Assembly: GCF_018310535.1 (NCBI RefSeq)
Contig: NZ_CP074102.1
Coordinates: 8,928,001 to 8,992,000 of the forward strand
Source of the DNA: Streptomyces mirabilis
GTDB lineage: Bacteria > Actinomycetota > Actinomycetes > Streptomycetales > Streptomycetaceae
Reading direction: 5' to 3'
Length of the DNA stretch: 64,000 nt
Of the stretch, positions 24,536 to 32,838 are shown piece after piece. Every line of letters starts with the position of its first letter. Within the stretch, counting starts at the first letter, position 1. The position numbers and the translations under genes are program-made. The notes under the pieces are model-generated. The model did no database searches, was not told where the DNA came from, and saw nothing but the letters and a program-made list of their open reading frames with translations.

Positions 24536-24964
24536 TCAGACGGGGCGTTTCTGGCCCTCGATGTACTGACGGATCACGGTGAGCGGTGCGCCGCCGCATG
24601 AGCCTGCGAAGTAGGAGCGGGACCAGAAAACGGAGCCCATGCCGATCCGGTTGATCCGGCCGGTGTACTCGGCCCGCAGGTAGCGGGAGCTGACGCCCTT
24701 GAGTGAGTTGATCAGCTTGGACAGGGCAACCTTCGGCGGATAGTGCACCAGCAGGTGTACGTGATCGGCCTCGCCGTTGAACTCCCGAAGCTCCACCTCG
24801 AACTTGCCACACACCTCCCGCATGATCTCCTCGCACCGCTTCAGCATCCCGTCATCGAAGACGCCACGCCGGTACTTCGTGACGAACACCAAGTGGGCGT
24901 GCAGGTCGTAGGCTACGTGGCGGCCGGTGCGGATATCGGGGTTCGGATCCCAGCGTGGTGACAT
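24536..24964 (-). CDS. tnpA: IS200-type Y1 (HUH) transposase TnpA
   Basis: A 142-residue single-strand transposase. The HUH metal motif is His68-Val-His70 (EADHVHLLV) and the catalytic tyrosine is Tyr134 (VIRQYIEGQ). The core fold features AYDLHAHLVFVTKYRRGVF and the INSLKGVSSRYLR helix are present. It forms dimers that cut and join the hairpin ends as single strands. It is divergent from tnpB. Length and motifs are standard, so activity is expected. Confidence 0.95.
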   Translation of the reverse strand: MSPRWDPNPDIRTGRHVAYDLHAHLVFVTKYRRGVFDDGMLKRCEEIMREVCGKFEVELREFNGEADHVHLLVHYPPKVALSKLINSLKGVSSRYLRAEYTGRINRIGMGSVFWSRSYFAGSCGGAPLTVIRQYIEGQKRPV

Positions 24965-25014
24965 ACCCCAAGCGTAGTAGGATCTTGGAAGGGACCAGGG
25001 AGGGGGTGGGCTGG

Positions 25015-26214
25015 ATGATCCGTGCGTACAAGTTCCTCATCAGGCCCACCGTGGGCCAGCAGAGCGCGCTCGCCGAGATGCTGCGCGATCACTGCTCGCT
25101 CTACAACGGAGCCTTGCAGGAACGCCGCGACGCCTACCGGCACACCTCGAAGACCACCGTCCGGTACGGGCAGCAGTCCGCCCAGCTCAAGGACATCCGC
25201 GCCTTCGACCCCGAGCGTCAGGGGCGCTGGTCCTTCTCATCCCAGCAGGCCACCTTGCGCCGCCTGGACAAGGCGTTCGCCGCGTTCTTCCGGCGCGTCA
25301 AGGCCGGTGAAAAACCCGGCTATCCCCGCTTCCGGTCGAACAAGCGGTTCGACACCGTGGAATTCCCCAAGGACGGCGACGGCTGCCGCTGGGACAGCAC
25401 ACCGCACGACCCCGCCACCCGCGTCCGTCTGCAAGGTGTCGGACACGTCAGGGTGCATCAGCACCGCCCCGTCCCCGGCAAGGTCAAGACGATCGCCGTC
25501 AAGCGCGAAGGGCGCCGCTGGTATGTCATCCTCACCGCCGACCAGGCCGCACCCGAACCGCTCCCCGCGACCGGCAGCGTGGTCGGCATCGACCTCGGGA
25601 TAGCCAACTTCCTCGCCGATTCCAACGGCGAGTTCGTACCCAACCCCCGCCACGGCCGCAAAGCCGCCGCGAAACTCGAAGCCGCGCAGCAGGCCCTCGC
25701 CCGGTGCAAGCGCGGTTCCAAGCGCCGCCGCAAGGCCGTGGAGACTGTTGCCCGGATGCATCGAAAAGTCCGGCGTCAGCGCCTGGACCACGCGCACAGG
25801 ACCGCGCTCGACCTCGTCCGCGCACACGACATCATCGCGCACGAAGACCTCAAGATCCGCAACATGAGCAAGACCCCCGCGCCCAGGCCAGACCCCGAAC
25901 AGCCGGGCAGCTTCCTGCCCAACGGGGCCACCGCGAAGGCCGGACTCAACCGAAGCATCGCCGATGCCGGATGGGGGGTGTTCCTCGCGATCCTGGCCGC
26001 CAAGGCGGAAGGTGCCGGACGGGAAGTGATCGCCGTGGACCCCCGCAACACCTCCCGGCGGTGCCCCGCATGCGGGCACACCGCCAAGGAGAACCGGCCC
26101 ACACAGGAAAAGTTCCACTGCGTCTCGTGCCGCCACAACGCGCACGCGGACACAGTGGGCGCCCTGAACGTTCTACGGGCCGGGCTGGTCCGTCGCGACG
26201 CCCGACCGGCATAG
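25015..26214 (+). CDS. tnpB: TnpB, RNA-guided RuvC-type nuclease of the IS605 element
   Basis: A 399-residue protein. The N-terminal part begins IRAYKFLIRPTVGQQ. The RuvC-like acids are all present: Asp193 (VVGIDLGIANF), Glu277 (HEDLKIRNM) and Asp379 (NAHADTVGALNVLRAG). Between them is a CPACGH ... CVSCRHNA zinc ribbon. TnpB proteins are guided by an RNA from the element's 3' end and cut the donor site to keep the element in the population. ATG at 25015 fits the family start; the upstream extension is not needed. The gene looks fully functional. Confidence 0.93.
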   Translation: MIRAYKFLIRPTVGQQSALAEMLRDHCSLYNGALQERRDAYRHTSKTTVRYGQQSAQLKDIRAFDPERQGRWSFSSQQATLRRLDKAFAAFFRRVKAGEKPGYPRFRSNKRFDTVEFPKDGDGCRWDSTPHDPATRVRLQGVGHVRVHQHRPVPGKVKTIAVKREGRRWYVILTADQAAPEPLPATGSVVGIDLGIANFLADSNGEFVPNPRHGRKAAAKLEAAQQALARCKRGSKRRRKAVETVARMHRKVRRQRLDHAHRTALDLVRAHDIIAHEDLKIRNMSKTPAPRPDPEQPGSFLPNGATAKAGLNRSIADAGWGVFLAILAAKAEGAGREVIAVDPRNTSRRCPACGHTAKENRPTQEKFHCVSCRHNAHADTVGALNVLRAGLVRRDARPA

Positions 26215-26221
26215 CGAGAAG

Positions 26222-26241
26222 CCCCCTCATTTATGAGGGGG
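26222..26241 (+). ncRNA. Right-end hairpin and probable 3' end of the TnpB guide RNA
   Basis: CCCCCTCAT, TT, ATGAGGGGG is a perfect 9-bp stem, eight bases after the tnpB stop. In IS605-type elements the guide RNA covers the end of tnpB and the right end, and its guide part lies just outside the element (from 26251). That the guide RNA is made here is an inference. Confidence 0.55.
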
Positions 26242-26246
26242 AGGAG

Positions 26247-27212
26247 TCACCAGTTCTGCTGCAGTGGGGGCGGGTTCGCCCCCTCGCGCGCGCATGTGAG
26301 AGCGGCCGCTCGGGCGGCCACTGCCAGCGCCGCGCCGAGGGCCGTGGGTAGTCGGTCGGTCTCCGTCGCCGCGCGGAGTGCCGCGCGTGCCGTCGCCGCC
26401 TCGGCTTCGGGGCCGGCTCCCAGCAGCCCGGCGTGGAGTAGCCCGCTGGTCAGTCCGGCCATGAACGCGTCGCCCGCCCCCACGGTGTCCGTGACCCGGA
26501 CGGGCAACGGCGCGATGTCCTGGCAGCCGTGTCGCCACCAGGCCCGGGCGCCGTCTGCTCCCAGAGTGAGGACGACCAATGCCGGGCCGTTTCGGGCCCA
26601 GCGAGCCGCCGTCCTGTCGGGGGCGACGTCCGGGTGGAGCCAGGCCAGGTCCTCCTCGCTCGCCTTCACCACGTCGCTGAGGGCGACGAGTTGTTCCACC
26701 CGTTCGCGTTCCTGCTCCGCGGAGCGGAGCAGTGCGGGCCTCAGGTTGGGGTCGTAGGAGACGGTTGCGGAGGCCCGTAGGCCGTGCAGGGCGCTGAGGA
26801 CCTGGTCGGCTCCCGGAGCCAGGGCGGTGGCGATGGATCCGGTGTGGACGTGCGCCGGCGGGCCGTCGCGCAGCGACTCCTCGACGGCCGCCGGCAGTGC
26901 CCAGGTGAGGTCGAAGGCGTAGTTCGCGGCGCCCGTGTCGTCGAGCACGGCCGTTGCCGTGGAGGTCGCGGTGCCGACCACGGAGCCCGGTGCCAGTTCG
27001 ACCCCGCTGCCCTCCAGGTGCTCTCGCACCAGGCGACCGTGGGGGTCGTTTCCCAGGCGGGTGGCGAGCCGGACCGGGTGGCCGAGCCGGCCCAGGCCCA
27101 GCGCCACGTTGGCGGGGCTGCCGCCGGGGTGGCTGCGGCGCGGGCCGTCGGGGCCGGCGATGATGTCCACCAGGGCTTCGCCGATGACGAGTGCCGGGAG
27201 TCTCCCGGTCAC
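26247..27212 (-). CDS. PfkB-family sugar kinase (fructokinase-like)
   Basis: A 321-residue ribokinase-fold kinase. Substrate-side motif GGSPANVALGLGRLG is near residue 32. The ATP/anion-hole motif with catalytic Asp is DTVGAGDAFMAGL near 245. It probably phosphorylates the ketose made by the dehydrogenase encoded just upstream. Its start overlaps that gene's stop by four bases. Its own TGA at 26247-26249 lies exactly in the last bases of the IS605 right end, so the IS landed at the very end of this gene and supplied the stop; the C-terminus (PPPLQQNW) may be slightly altered. Function should be kept. Confidence 0.9.
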   Translation of the reverse strand: MTGRLPALVIGEALVDIIAGPDGPRRSHPGGSPANVALGLGRLGHPVRLATRLGNDPHGRLVREHLEGSGVELAPGSVVGTATSTATAVLDDTGAANYAFDLTWALPAAVEESLRDGPPAHVHTGSIATALAPGADQVLSALHGLRASATVSYDPNLRPALLRSAEQERERVEQLVALSDVVKASEEDLAWLHPDVAPDRTAARWARNGPALVVLTLGADGARAWWRHGCQDIAPLPVRVTDTVGAGDAFMAGLTSGLLHAGLLGAGPEAEAATARAALRAATETDRLPTALGAALAVAARAAALTCAREGANPPPLQQNW

Positions 27213-28198
27213 GGGAGGACCTGGATCTTCCGGCCCTCGCCGGCCTGGAACTGCCGTATGGCCTCGGCGTAGTCCGCCAGCGGCAGCCGGTCACTGATGA
27301 AGATCTCCGGGTCGAGCACGCCGCCGGCGAACAGTTCGGCGGCTCGCTCGTAGCTGTGCAGGACCGCCATCGAGCCGGTGATGGTGATCTCCTGGTTGTA
27401 GATGCGGTACGGGTCGATGGTGGCCCGGGTCGCGTAGTCGGCGACGCCGAACTGGAGGTAGGTGCCGCCCTTGCCGACCCGGCCCAGGGCGTCCTGGATG
27501 GCGTGGGCGTTGCCGGTGGCGTCGATGACGACGTCCCAGCCGCGCGGGCGCTCGATCGCGTCGGCGGTGGTCACCGCGTTGCTGCAGCCGAGGGTGCGGG
27601 CGGTGGCGAGCCGGTCCTCGTTGATGTCGACCATGTCGACCGTGGCCGCGCCGGTGCGCTTGGCGAGTTCCAGCATCATCAGGCCCATGGTGCCCGAGCC
27701 GTAGATCAGCACATTGCTGGCGAGCGTGGAGCGCAGGATGTCGTAGCCGCGCACCGCGCAGGACAGTGGTTCGATGAGGGCGGCGTCCTCGGTGCGGACG
27801 TGCTCGGGGAGCTTGACGCAGTTGGCGGCGGGGGCGGCCGTGTACTGTGCGGCGCCGCCGGGGACGGTGACACCGATGGCGTTCCAGCGCTCGCACATGT
27901 TGCCGCGCCCGATACGGCAGTAGTGGCACTCGTGGCAGTACAGGGAGGGGTCCACGGCGACGCGGTCGCCGACCTTCAGGTCGCGTACGCCGGAGCCCAG
28001 GGCGACGACCTCGCCGGCGAACTCGTGTCCGGGGATGATGGGCAGGGTGGGTGCGAACTCGCCCTGGAGTATGTGGAGATCGGTGCCGCACAGGCCGCAG
28101 GCCGAGACTTCGATCACCACCTGGCCGGGGCCCGGTGTGGGGTCGTCGACGGTCTCCACGCCGACCTGGCCGGGCGCGCTGATGACGGCGGCTTTCAC
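27209..28198 (-). CDS. Zinc-dependent polyol (sorbitol/arabitol-like) dehydrogenase
   Basis: A 329-residue MDR dehydrogenase. It has the catalytic zinc residues (CGLCGTDLHI and GHEFAGEV), the structural zinc cysteines (CHECHYCRIGRGNMC) and the cofactor loop GSGTMGLMMLELAKR. The Asp in VDMVDINEDR after the second strand points to NAD use. It would oxidise an imported polyol to a ketose, which the PfkB kinase then phosphorylates. GTG at 28198 overlaps the permease stop by four bases. The exact polyol cannot be read from sequence. Confidence 0.9.
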   Translation of the reverse strand: MKAAVISAPGQVGVETVDDPTPGPGQVVIEVSACGLCGTDLHILQGEFAPTLPIIPGHEFAGEVVALGSGVRDLKVGDRVAVDPSLYCHECHYCRIGRGNMCERWNAIGVTVPGGAAQYTAAPAANCVKLPEHVRTEDAALIEPLSCAVRGYDILRSTLASNVLIYGSGTMGLMMLELAKRTGAATVDMVDINEDRLATARTLGCSNAVTTADAIERPRGWDVVIDATGNAHAIQDALGRVGKGGTYLQFGVADYATRATIDPYRIYNQEITITGSMAVLHSYERAAELFAGGVLDPEIFISDRLPLADYAEAIRQFQAGEGRKIQVLP

Positions 28199-29061
28199 TT
28201 GACTGCTCCAAGGGACAGGCCCTGGACCAGCTTGTCCTGGGCGGCGAATCCGGCGATGAGAACCGGCAGGGAGATGCAGACGGCGGCGGCGCACACCTTG
28301 GCCAGGAAGAGGCCCTGGCTGGTGACGAAGCCGGTGAGGAACACGGGTGCGGTGCCGGCGACGACGCCGGTGAGCACGCGTGCGAAGAGGAGTTCGTTCC
28401 AGCTGAAGATGAAGCAGATCAGCGAGGTGGCAGCGATGCCGGGCGCGACGACCGGTGCGACGATCCGGGCGAGGACGGTGGGCAGCCCGGCGCCGTCGAT
28501 GGAGGCTGCCTCCAGGATCTCGACGGGGACCTCGGCGAGGAAGGAACGCATCATCCACACTGCGATCGGCAGGTTCATCGAGGTGTAAAGGACGACCAGC
28601 AGCGCGACGTTGTCGAGCATGCCGCTGTTCTGGGCGATCAGGTAGATCGGCAGCAGGCCGGCCACCACGGGCAGCATCTTGGTGGACAGGAAGAAGAACA
28701 TCACGTCGGTCCACTTGCGCACCGGTTTGATGGACAGTGCGTAGGCGGCCGGGATGGACAGCACCAGCACCAGCAGCGTCGACATGAGGCTTGCGGAGAA
28801 GGAGTTGATGAGGGGCGGCCAGGGGGAGACTCCGGTACTCGCGCCGAAGAACTCCCGATAGCCCTGGAGGGTCAGCGGTGCCCCCAGGCTCGGCGGATTG
28901 GTCGCGGCGTCGGACTCGCGGTGCAGCGAGGTGAGCACCATCCAGACGACCGGAAGGAAGAATACGGTTCCGCAGAGCCAGGCCAGCAGGCCGAGCGCAC
29001 CGCGTCGGCCTCGGGCCGCAAAGCCCCTGGGGCGCTGGGGAGTGTCGAGGGTCGCGGCCAT
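28195..29061 (-). CDS. Polyol/sugar ABC transporter permease (MalG type)
   Basis: A 288-residue inner-membrane protein with six hydrophobic segments. The EAA loop that contacts the ATPase is EILEAASIDGAGLPTVLARIVAPVVAPG. The first start that fits is ATG at 29061, which overlaps the stop of the other permease (TGATG). It is the second permease of the importer. No ATPase gene is in the operon. Confidence 0.92.
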   Translation of the reverse strand: MAATLDTPQRPRGFAARGRRGALGLLAWLCGTVFFLPVVWMVLTSLHRESDAATNPPSLGAPLTLQGYREFFGASTGVSPWPPLINSFSASLMSTLLVLVLSIPAAYALSIKPVRKWTDVMFFFLSTKMLPVVAGLLPIYLIAQNSGMLDNVALLVVLYTSMNLPIAVWMMRSFLAEVPVEILEAASIDGAGLPTVLARIVAPVVAPGIAATSLICFIFSWNELLFARVLTGVVAGTAPVFLTGFVTSQGLFLAKVCAAAVCISLPVLIAGFAAQDKLVQGLSLGAVK

Positions 29062-30023
29062 CAGCGAGTCTCCTCTCGGAGCAGGGACGAGACGGTCCGA
29101 AGCGCGAAGGAGCCCACGAGGAGGGAGCACAGGACGACGACGACGCCCTCCGCGGAGGCCTGGCCGTAGTCATGGGCCTGGTAGAAGGTCTCGTAGACCG
29201 TGTAGGGCAGGTTGGCGGTGCCGAGGCCGCCGCCGGTGAGGGTGAAGACGGCGTCGAAGTTCTGCACCACGTAGATGCTGCCGAGCAGTGCGGCGAGTTC
29301 CAGGTAGCGGCGCAGGTGGGGGAAGGTGAGGTAGCGGAAGACCTGCCAGGTGGTGGCGCCGTCCACGCGGGCCGCCTCGACGGCGTCCATGGGGCGGCTC
29401 TGCAGTCCGGCCAGCAGGATCAGCATCATGAAGGGCGTCCACTGCCAGATCAGCGACGCCTCCACGGACATCAGCGGCAGCGACGACAGCCAGTCGGGCT
29501 GCGGTGGGCTGTCGCTGCCGAACAGGCTCCACAGCCAGGTGAGCGATCCGTTGATCAGCCCGTAGGTGGCGTTGTACAGCGCGTGCTTCCACAGCAGCGC
29601 GGAGGCCACGGGCACGACGAGGAACGGTGTGATCAGCATCGTGCGGACAATGCCGCGGCCGCGGAACTGGCGGTCCAGCAACAGCGCCAGCCCCAACCCC
29701 ATGACCAGGCTGACCAGGACCACGCTGACGGTCAGCGTGACAGTCGTCAGCAGGGAGGAACGCAGCTGCGGATCGGTCACCGCCTCCTTGTAGTTCTGGA
29801 GGCCCGCGAAGGCCTTGTTGTCCGGATCGAGGGCGTTCCAGCGCATGAACGAGATCACCACGGTGCCGACGAACGGCAGCTGGGTGACCACGATCATGAA
29901 GATCAGGGCCGGGAGCAGCGGGGCCCGCCGGGCCCATGCCCCGCGGGATTGCCGCGGGGGTGTTGTCCGTCGAGCGGTCTGCGGTGCCCGGGCACGCCTG
30001 GTGAGCGAGTGAGTGATGGTCAT
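29061..30023 (-). CDS. Polyol/sugar ABC transporter permease (MalF type)
   Basis: A 320-residue permease with a 30-residue basic cytoplasmic N-terminus and about six membrane segments. Its EAA loop is DAVEAARVDGATTWQVFRYLTFPHL. It pairs with the MalG-type permease encoded immediately downstream. An 85-base gap with a stable hairpin separates it from the upstream solute-binding protein gene, a common way to make less permease than binding protein. Confidence 0.92.
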   Translation of the reverse strand: MTITHSLTRRARAPQTARRTTPPRQSRGAWARRAPLLPALIFMIVVTQLPFVGTVVISFMRWNALDPDNKAFAGLQNYKEAVTDPQLRSSLLTTVTLTVSVVLVSLVMGLGLALLLDRQFRGRGIVRTMLITPFLVVPVASALLWKHALYNATYGLINGSLTWLWSLFGSDSPPQPDWLSSLPLMSVEASLIWQWTPFMMLILLAGLQSRPMDAVEAARVDGATTWQVFRYLTFPHLRRYLELAALLGSIYVVQNFDAVFTLTGGGLGTANLPYTVYETFYQAHDYGQASAEGVVVVLCSLLVGSFALRTVSSLLREETR

Positions 30024-30043
30024 CGGTGTGTCTCCGCTGTGCC

Positions 30044-30084
30044 CCCGTCTCCCGGTCCCACTGGTGCGGGAGAGGGGAGACGGG
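30044..30084 (-). terminator. Attenuating hairpin between binding protein and permease genes
   Basis: CCCGTCTCCC pairs with GGGAGACGGG across a 21-base loop that itself can form a small TCCC/GGGA stem. It lies in the middle of the operon and probably causes partial termination or protects the upstream mRNA end. Confidence 0.65.
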
Positions 30085-30108
30085 AGCGTCGGGTGGATCG
30101 GGCAGGGA

Positions 30109-31473
30109 TCACTTGGCCGCGTACTTGGCGGCGACCTTCTCGGCGAGCGCCTGGCTTGCCTTCAGCGCCTGCTCGGCACTGGTCTTGCCGGCGATGGCGG
30201 AGCTGATCTGCTGGGAGACCTTTGTGCCCAGATCGGTGAACTCGGGGATGCCGACGAACTGGATGCCGGGCGCCGGCCGGGGCTGCACGCCCGGGTTGCT
30301 CGGGTCGGCGGTCTTCAGCGCGTTCGCGGTGGCGGTGGCGAAGGCCGAGGCCGCGGCGACGTACTTCGGGTTGGTGTAGGTGGAGGTCCGCTTGCCGGCC
30401 GGGACCCGGGACCAGCCGAGCTTGGTGCCGACGAGGTCCTCGTACTTCTTGCTGGACGCCCAGGAGATGAACTTCCAGGCGTCGGCCTGGTGCGTGCTCG
30501 CCTTCTGCACGCCCCAGGCCCAGGTGAACAGCCAGCCCGAGCTCTTGGTCTGGTCGACCGGCGCGGGCACGTAGCCCACCTTTCCGGCCACCGGCGAATC
30601 GCTGGACTCGAGCGACCCGGCCGCGGAGGTCGCGTCGTACCACATGGCGACCTTGCTCTGCTCCATGTTGTTGAGGCACTCGGCGAACCCGGACTGCGGG
30701 GCGCCCGCCTCACCGTGGGCGCGCACGAGGTCGACGTAGAACTTGGTCGCCTTGGTGAAGGCGGCGCTGTCGACCTGGGCCTTCCAGTTCTTGTCGAACC
30801 AGGTGCCGCCCATGGTGTTGACCACCGTGGTCAGCGGGGCCATCAGCTCACCCCAGCCGGGCAGGCCGCGCAGGCAGATGCCCTTCATCCCGGACTGGGC
30901 ACCGTCGGCCTTGGCGGCCAGGGCCGCCACCTGCTGCCAGGTGGGGTTGGCCGGCATGGTCAGCCCCTTCTCCTTGAAGACGTCCTTGCGGTACATCAGG
31001 AAGGACGACTCGCCGTAGAACGGCTCGGCGTATACCTGGCCGGACGCAGTCAGGGACTGCTGCATGGCGGGCAGGATGTCGCTCTGGTCGAAGGCGGTGT
31101 CCTTCTTCGTGTACGAGGTCAGCGGGGCGAGCCAGCCGTTCTTGGCGTAGATCGGCGTCTCGTAGTTGCTGATCGTCGCCACGTCGTACTGGCCGGCCTG
31201 GCTGGAGAAGTCCTGGGTGATCTTGTCGCGGACGTCGTTCTCGGGCAGCACCGTGAAGTTGACCTTGATGCCGGTCTCCTTCGTGAAGTTGGCTGCCGTG
31301 AGCTTCTGCAGGTCCGCCATCTGCGGGTTGTTCACCATCAGCACGTTGATGGAGTGCGAACCTGAGCCGCCCCCGGAGCCACCGGCGCCGGCACAGGCGG
31401 TGAGCAGGGCGCCGCACACGGCCAGCGCTCCCAGTGGCACAGAGCGGCGCAGAACAGTCGGTCTCGAATTCAT
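30109..31473 (-). CDS. ABC transporter substrate-binding lipoprotein (polyol/sugar)
   Basis: A 454-residue secreted lipoprotein. The signal ends in the lipobox LLTAC with Cys27, followed by a Gly/Ser linker. The body has the family features INVLMVNNPQMADLQKL, DVRDKITQDFSSQAGQYDV and GWLFTWAWGVQKAS. It captures a polyol or sugar outside the membrane and delivers it to the two permeases. ATG at 31473 has AAAGGGA seven bases upstream. It is the first gene of the five-gene operon and lies behind the DeoR gene. Confidence 0.93.
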   Translation of the reverse strand: MNSRPTVLRRSVPLGALAVCGALLTACAGAGGSGGGSGSHSINVLMVNNPQMADLQKLTAANFTKETGIKVNFTVLPENDVRDKITQDFSSQAGQYDVATISNYETPIYAKNGWLAPLTSYTKKDTAFDQSDILPAMQQSLTASGQVYAEPFYGESSFLMYRKDVFKEKGLTMPANPTWQQVAALAAKADGAQSGMKGICLRGLPGWGELMAPLTTVVNTMGGTWFDKNWKAQVDSAAFTKATKFYVDLVRAHGEAGAPQSGFAECLNNMEQSKVAMWYDATSAAGSLESSDSPVAGKVGYVPAPVDQTKSSGWLFTWAWGVQKASTHQADAWKFISWASSKKYEDLVGTKLGWSRVPAGKRTSTYTNPKYVAAASAFATATANALKTADPSNPGVQPRPAPGIQFVGIPEFTDLGTKVSQQISSAIAGKTSAEQALKASQALAEKVAAKYAAK

Positions 31474-31633
31474 GATTGTCCCTTTCATGAAATGTCGGGT
31501 GTGAGCTGACAGGGGAGAGGTGGAGAAGGATGGGGAATCGGGCGGAAGCGGTCTCGGCCGTGCGGGTAGGGGGTGCCGTCGGGGCGGCTCCGGCGGATCC
31601 GTCCCGTGCGGGTAGGGGGTGTGGGCTGAGCGG
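31474..31633 (-). promoter_or_regulatory. Promoter region of the polyol operon with a 17-bp direct repeat
   Basis: It holds TTTCATGAAA (31483-31492), a perfect palindrome close to the operon start, and two copies of CCGTGCGGGTAGGGGGT (31558-31574 and 31604-31620). The palindrome is a possible operator; the direct repeats are of unknown meaning. Confidence 0.45.
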
Positions 31634-32395
31634 TCAGACCCGGTGGACGCGGGGTCCCATCAGTGAGTAGCGGTGCGCTTCGGCGCTGGAGAGCCCGGTG
31701 TCGGTGACGATCGCTTCGAAGTCGTCCACCCCGGCGAAGCGGCAGAAGCTGCTGGCACCGAACTTGCTGTGGTGCCCCATGAGCACACGTCGGCGCGACA
31801 CGGCCAGCGCCTTGGCCTTGACGTCCGCCACCACCGGATCGGGGGTGGTCAGACCGAGCTCCCGGGAGATGCCGTTCGACCCGAGGAAGGCCAGGTCGAT
31901 CACGAATCCCTCGAGCATGGCGCAGGCCCATGAGCCCACCGTGGCCAGCGTCCGGGCCCGGACCCGGCCTCCCAGGAGCAACACGTTGAGCTGCGGGGAG
32001 TCCACGATCGCGGCTGCGGTGGACAGCGACGCGGTGACCACGGTCAGGGGCCGCTCGCCCGGAAGGAGCGCGGCGAGGAGCTGCGGGGTGTAGCCCTCGT
32101 CCACGAACACGGTCTCTGCGTCACCGAGGAGCTTGACCGCCTCCGCGGCGATACGGCGCTTGTCCTTGACGTGCAGAGTCTCCCGTTCGGGGAGGCCTGT
32201 TTCGAAGCCCGCGCCTTCGACGGGGTATGCGCCGCCGTAGGTGCGGCGGAGCAGCCCCCTGCGTTCCAGCACGCCGAGATCGCGGCGGACGGTCTCAGGT
32301 GCTACAGCCAGGTCGACAGCCGTGGTGGTGACCTCGACCCGTCCCTGGTGACGGGCGAGCGCGAGAATCCGGCTCTGACGCTCTTCGGCGTTCAT
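31634..32395 (-). CDS. DeoR/GlpR-family regulator of the polyol operon
   Basis: A 253-residue repressor. The N-terminal HTH has RQSRILALARHQGRVEVTTTAVDLAVAPETVRRDLGVLERRGLLRRTYGGA, a textbook DeoR motif. The sugar-phosphate sensing half follows (VFVDEGYTPQLLAAL, TVVTASLSTAAAI, LLGGRVRARTLATVG). These regulators are released by phosphorylated sugars, here probably the product of the PfkB kinase. It lies directly upstream of the operon in the same direction, so it may be part of the same transcription unit. ATG at 32395. Confidence 0.92.
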   Translation of the reverse strand: MNAEERQSRILALARHQGRVEVTTTAVDLAVAPETVRRDLGVLERRGLLRRTYGGAYPVEGAGFETGLPERETLHVKDKRRIAAEAVKLLGDAETVFVDEGYTPQLLAALLPGERPLTVVTASLSTAAAIVDSPQLNVLLLGGRVRARTLATVGSWACAMLEGFVIDLAFLGSNGISRELGLTTPDPVVADVKAKALAVSRRRVLMGHHSKFGASSFCRFAGVDDFEAIVTDTGLSSAEAHRYSLMGPRVHRV

Positions 32396-32838
32396 CGCAC
32401 TCACCTCGCCTTCCGTTCCGGTCCGGGCACGGCGTGCCCGGTCTTGCCGGACATTTATACCAATCAGCTTTTGGCGCAAAGTGGCCCACAATGGGCCTGA
32501 ATTCGCCCGATGATGCCTGAAGGGATTACACGAAATCCCAGCTCACGACCCCGCTGTGCGGTTTGTCCCCATTCCCGATGTCCGTATGGCCCGCCTTCAG
32601 TGCCCGGTTCGGGTGGACGGCGAACCGTGACCCACCTCGTCACCGCTCGGCCCATGGCTTGTTTCGCACAGAGGAGGGGTGTTGGGCAGGTTCGCTGTCC
32701 ACATGGGCCCTTTGCCGATTGCAGTTCAGCCGCCGAGCGGTGCGTAGTGATTGGCGGCGGAGCGCCGGGGCAGCAGCCACTAGCCGGCGAGCATGCCCGG
32801 ACAGAGGGTCCAGAGCGGCTTCGGATGCCGGCAGACGG
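32396..32838. other. Upstream region of the DeoR gene; remainder without a gene
   Basis: The first 120 bases should hold the DeoR promoter, including an AT-rich TTTATACCAATCAG stretch. The dyad at 32483-32497 is described separately. From about 32520 to 32838 no gene, repeat or terminator could be supported; the frames there are antisense or random. Confidence 0.4.
32483..32497. promoter_or_regulatory. Inverted repeat upstream of the DeoR gene
   Basis: GGCCCA, CAA, TGGGCC: a perfect 6-bp dyad about 90 bases upstream of the DeoR start, suitable as an operator for autoregulation. Short and GC-rich, so only a candidate. Confidence 0.45.

Larger units (their letters stand above)
24431..26250. 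mobile_element. IS200/IS605-type element with divergent tnpA and tnpB
   Basis: About 1.8 kb with a Y1 transposase gene on the minus strand and a tnpB gene on the plus strand, starting 50 bases apart. Subterminal hairpins occur at both ends (24453-24470 and 26222-26241), and the right end closes with GTCAC at 26246-26250, like the TCAC ends of IS605-type elements. There are no inverted repeats or target duplication, as expected for single-strand transposition. The left boundary (near CTGATC at 24436-24440) is approximate. Both genes are intact, so the element may be active. Confidence 0.85.

Noticed and set aside
31558..31620. Direct repeats as a CRISPR array
   Set aside because: Only 17 bases, no dyad symmetry, only two copies, and a 46-base period.
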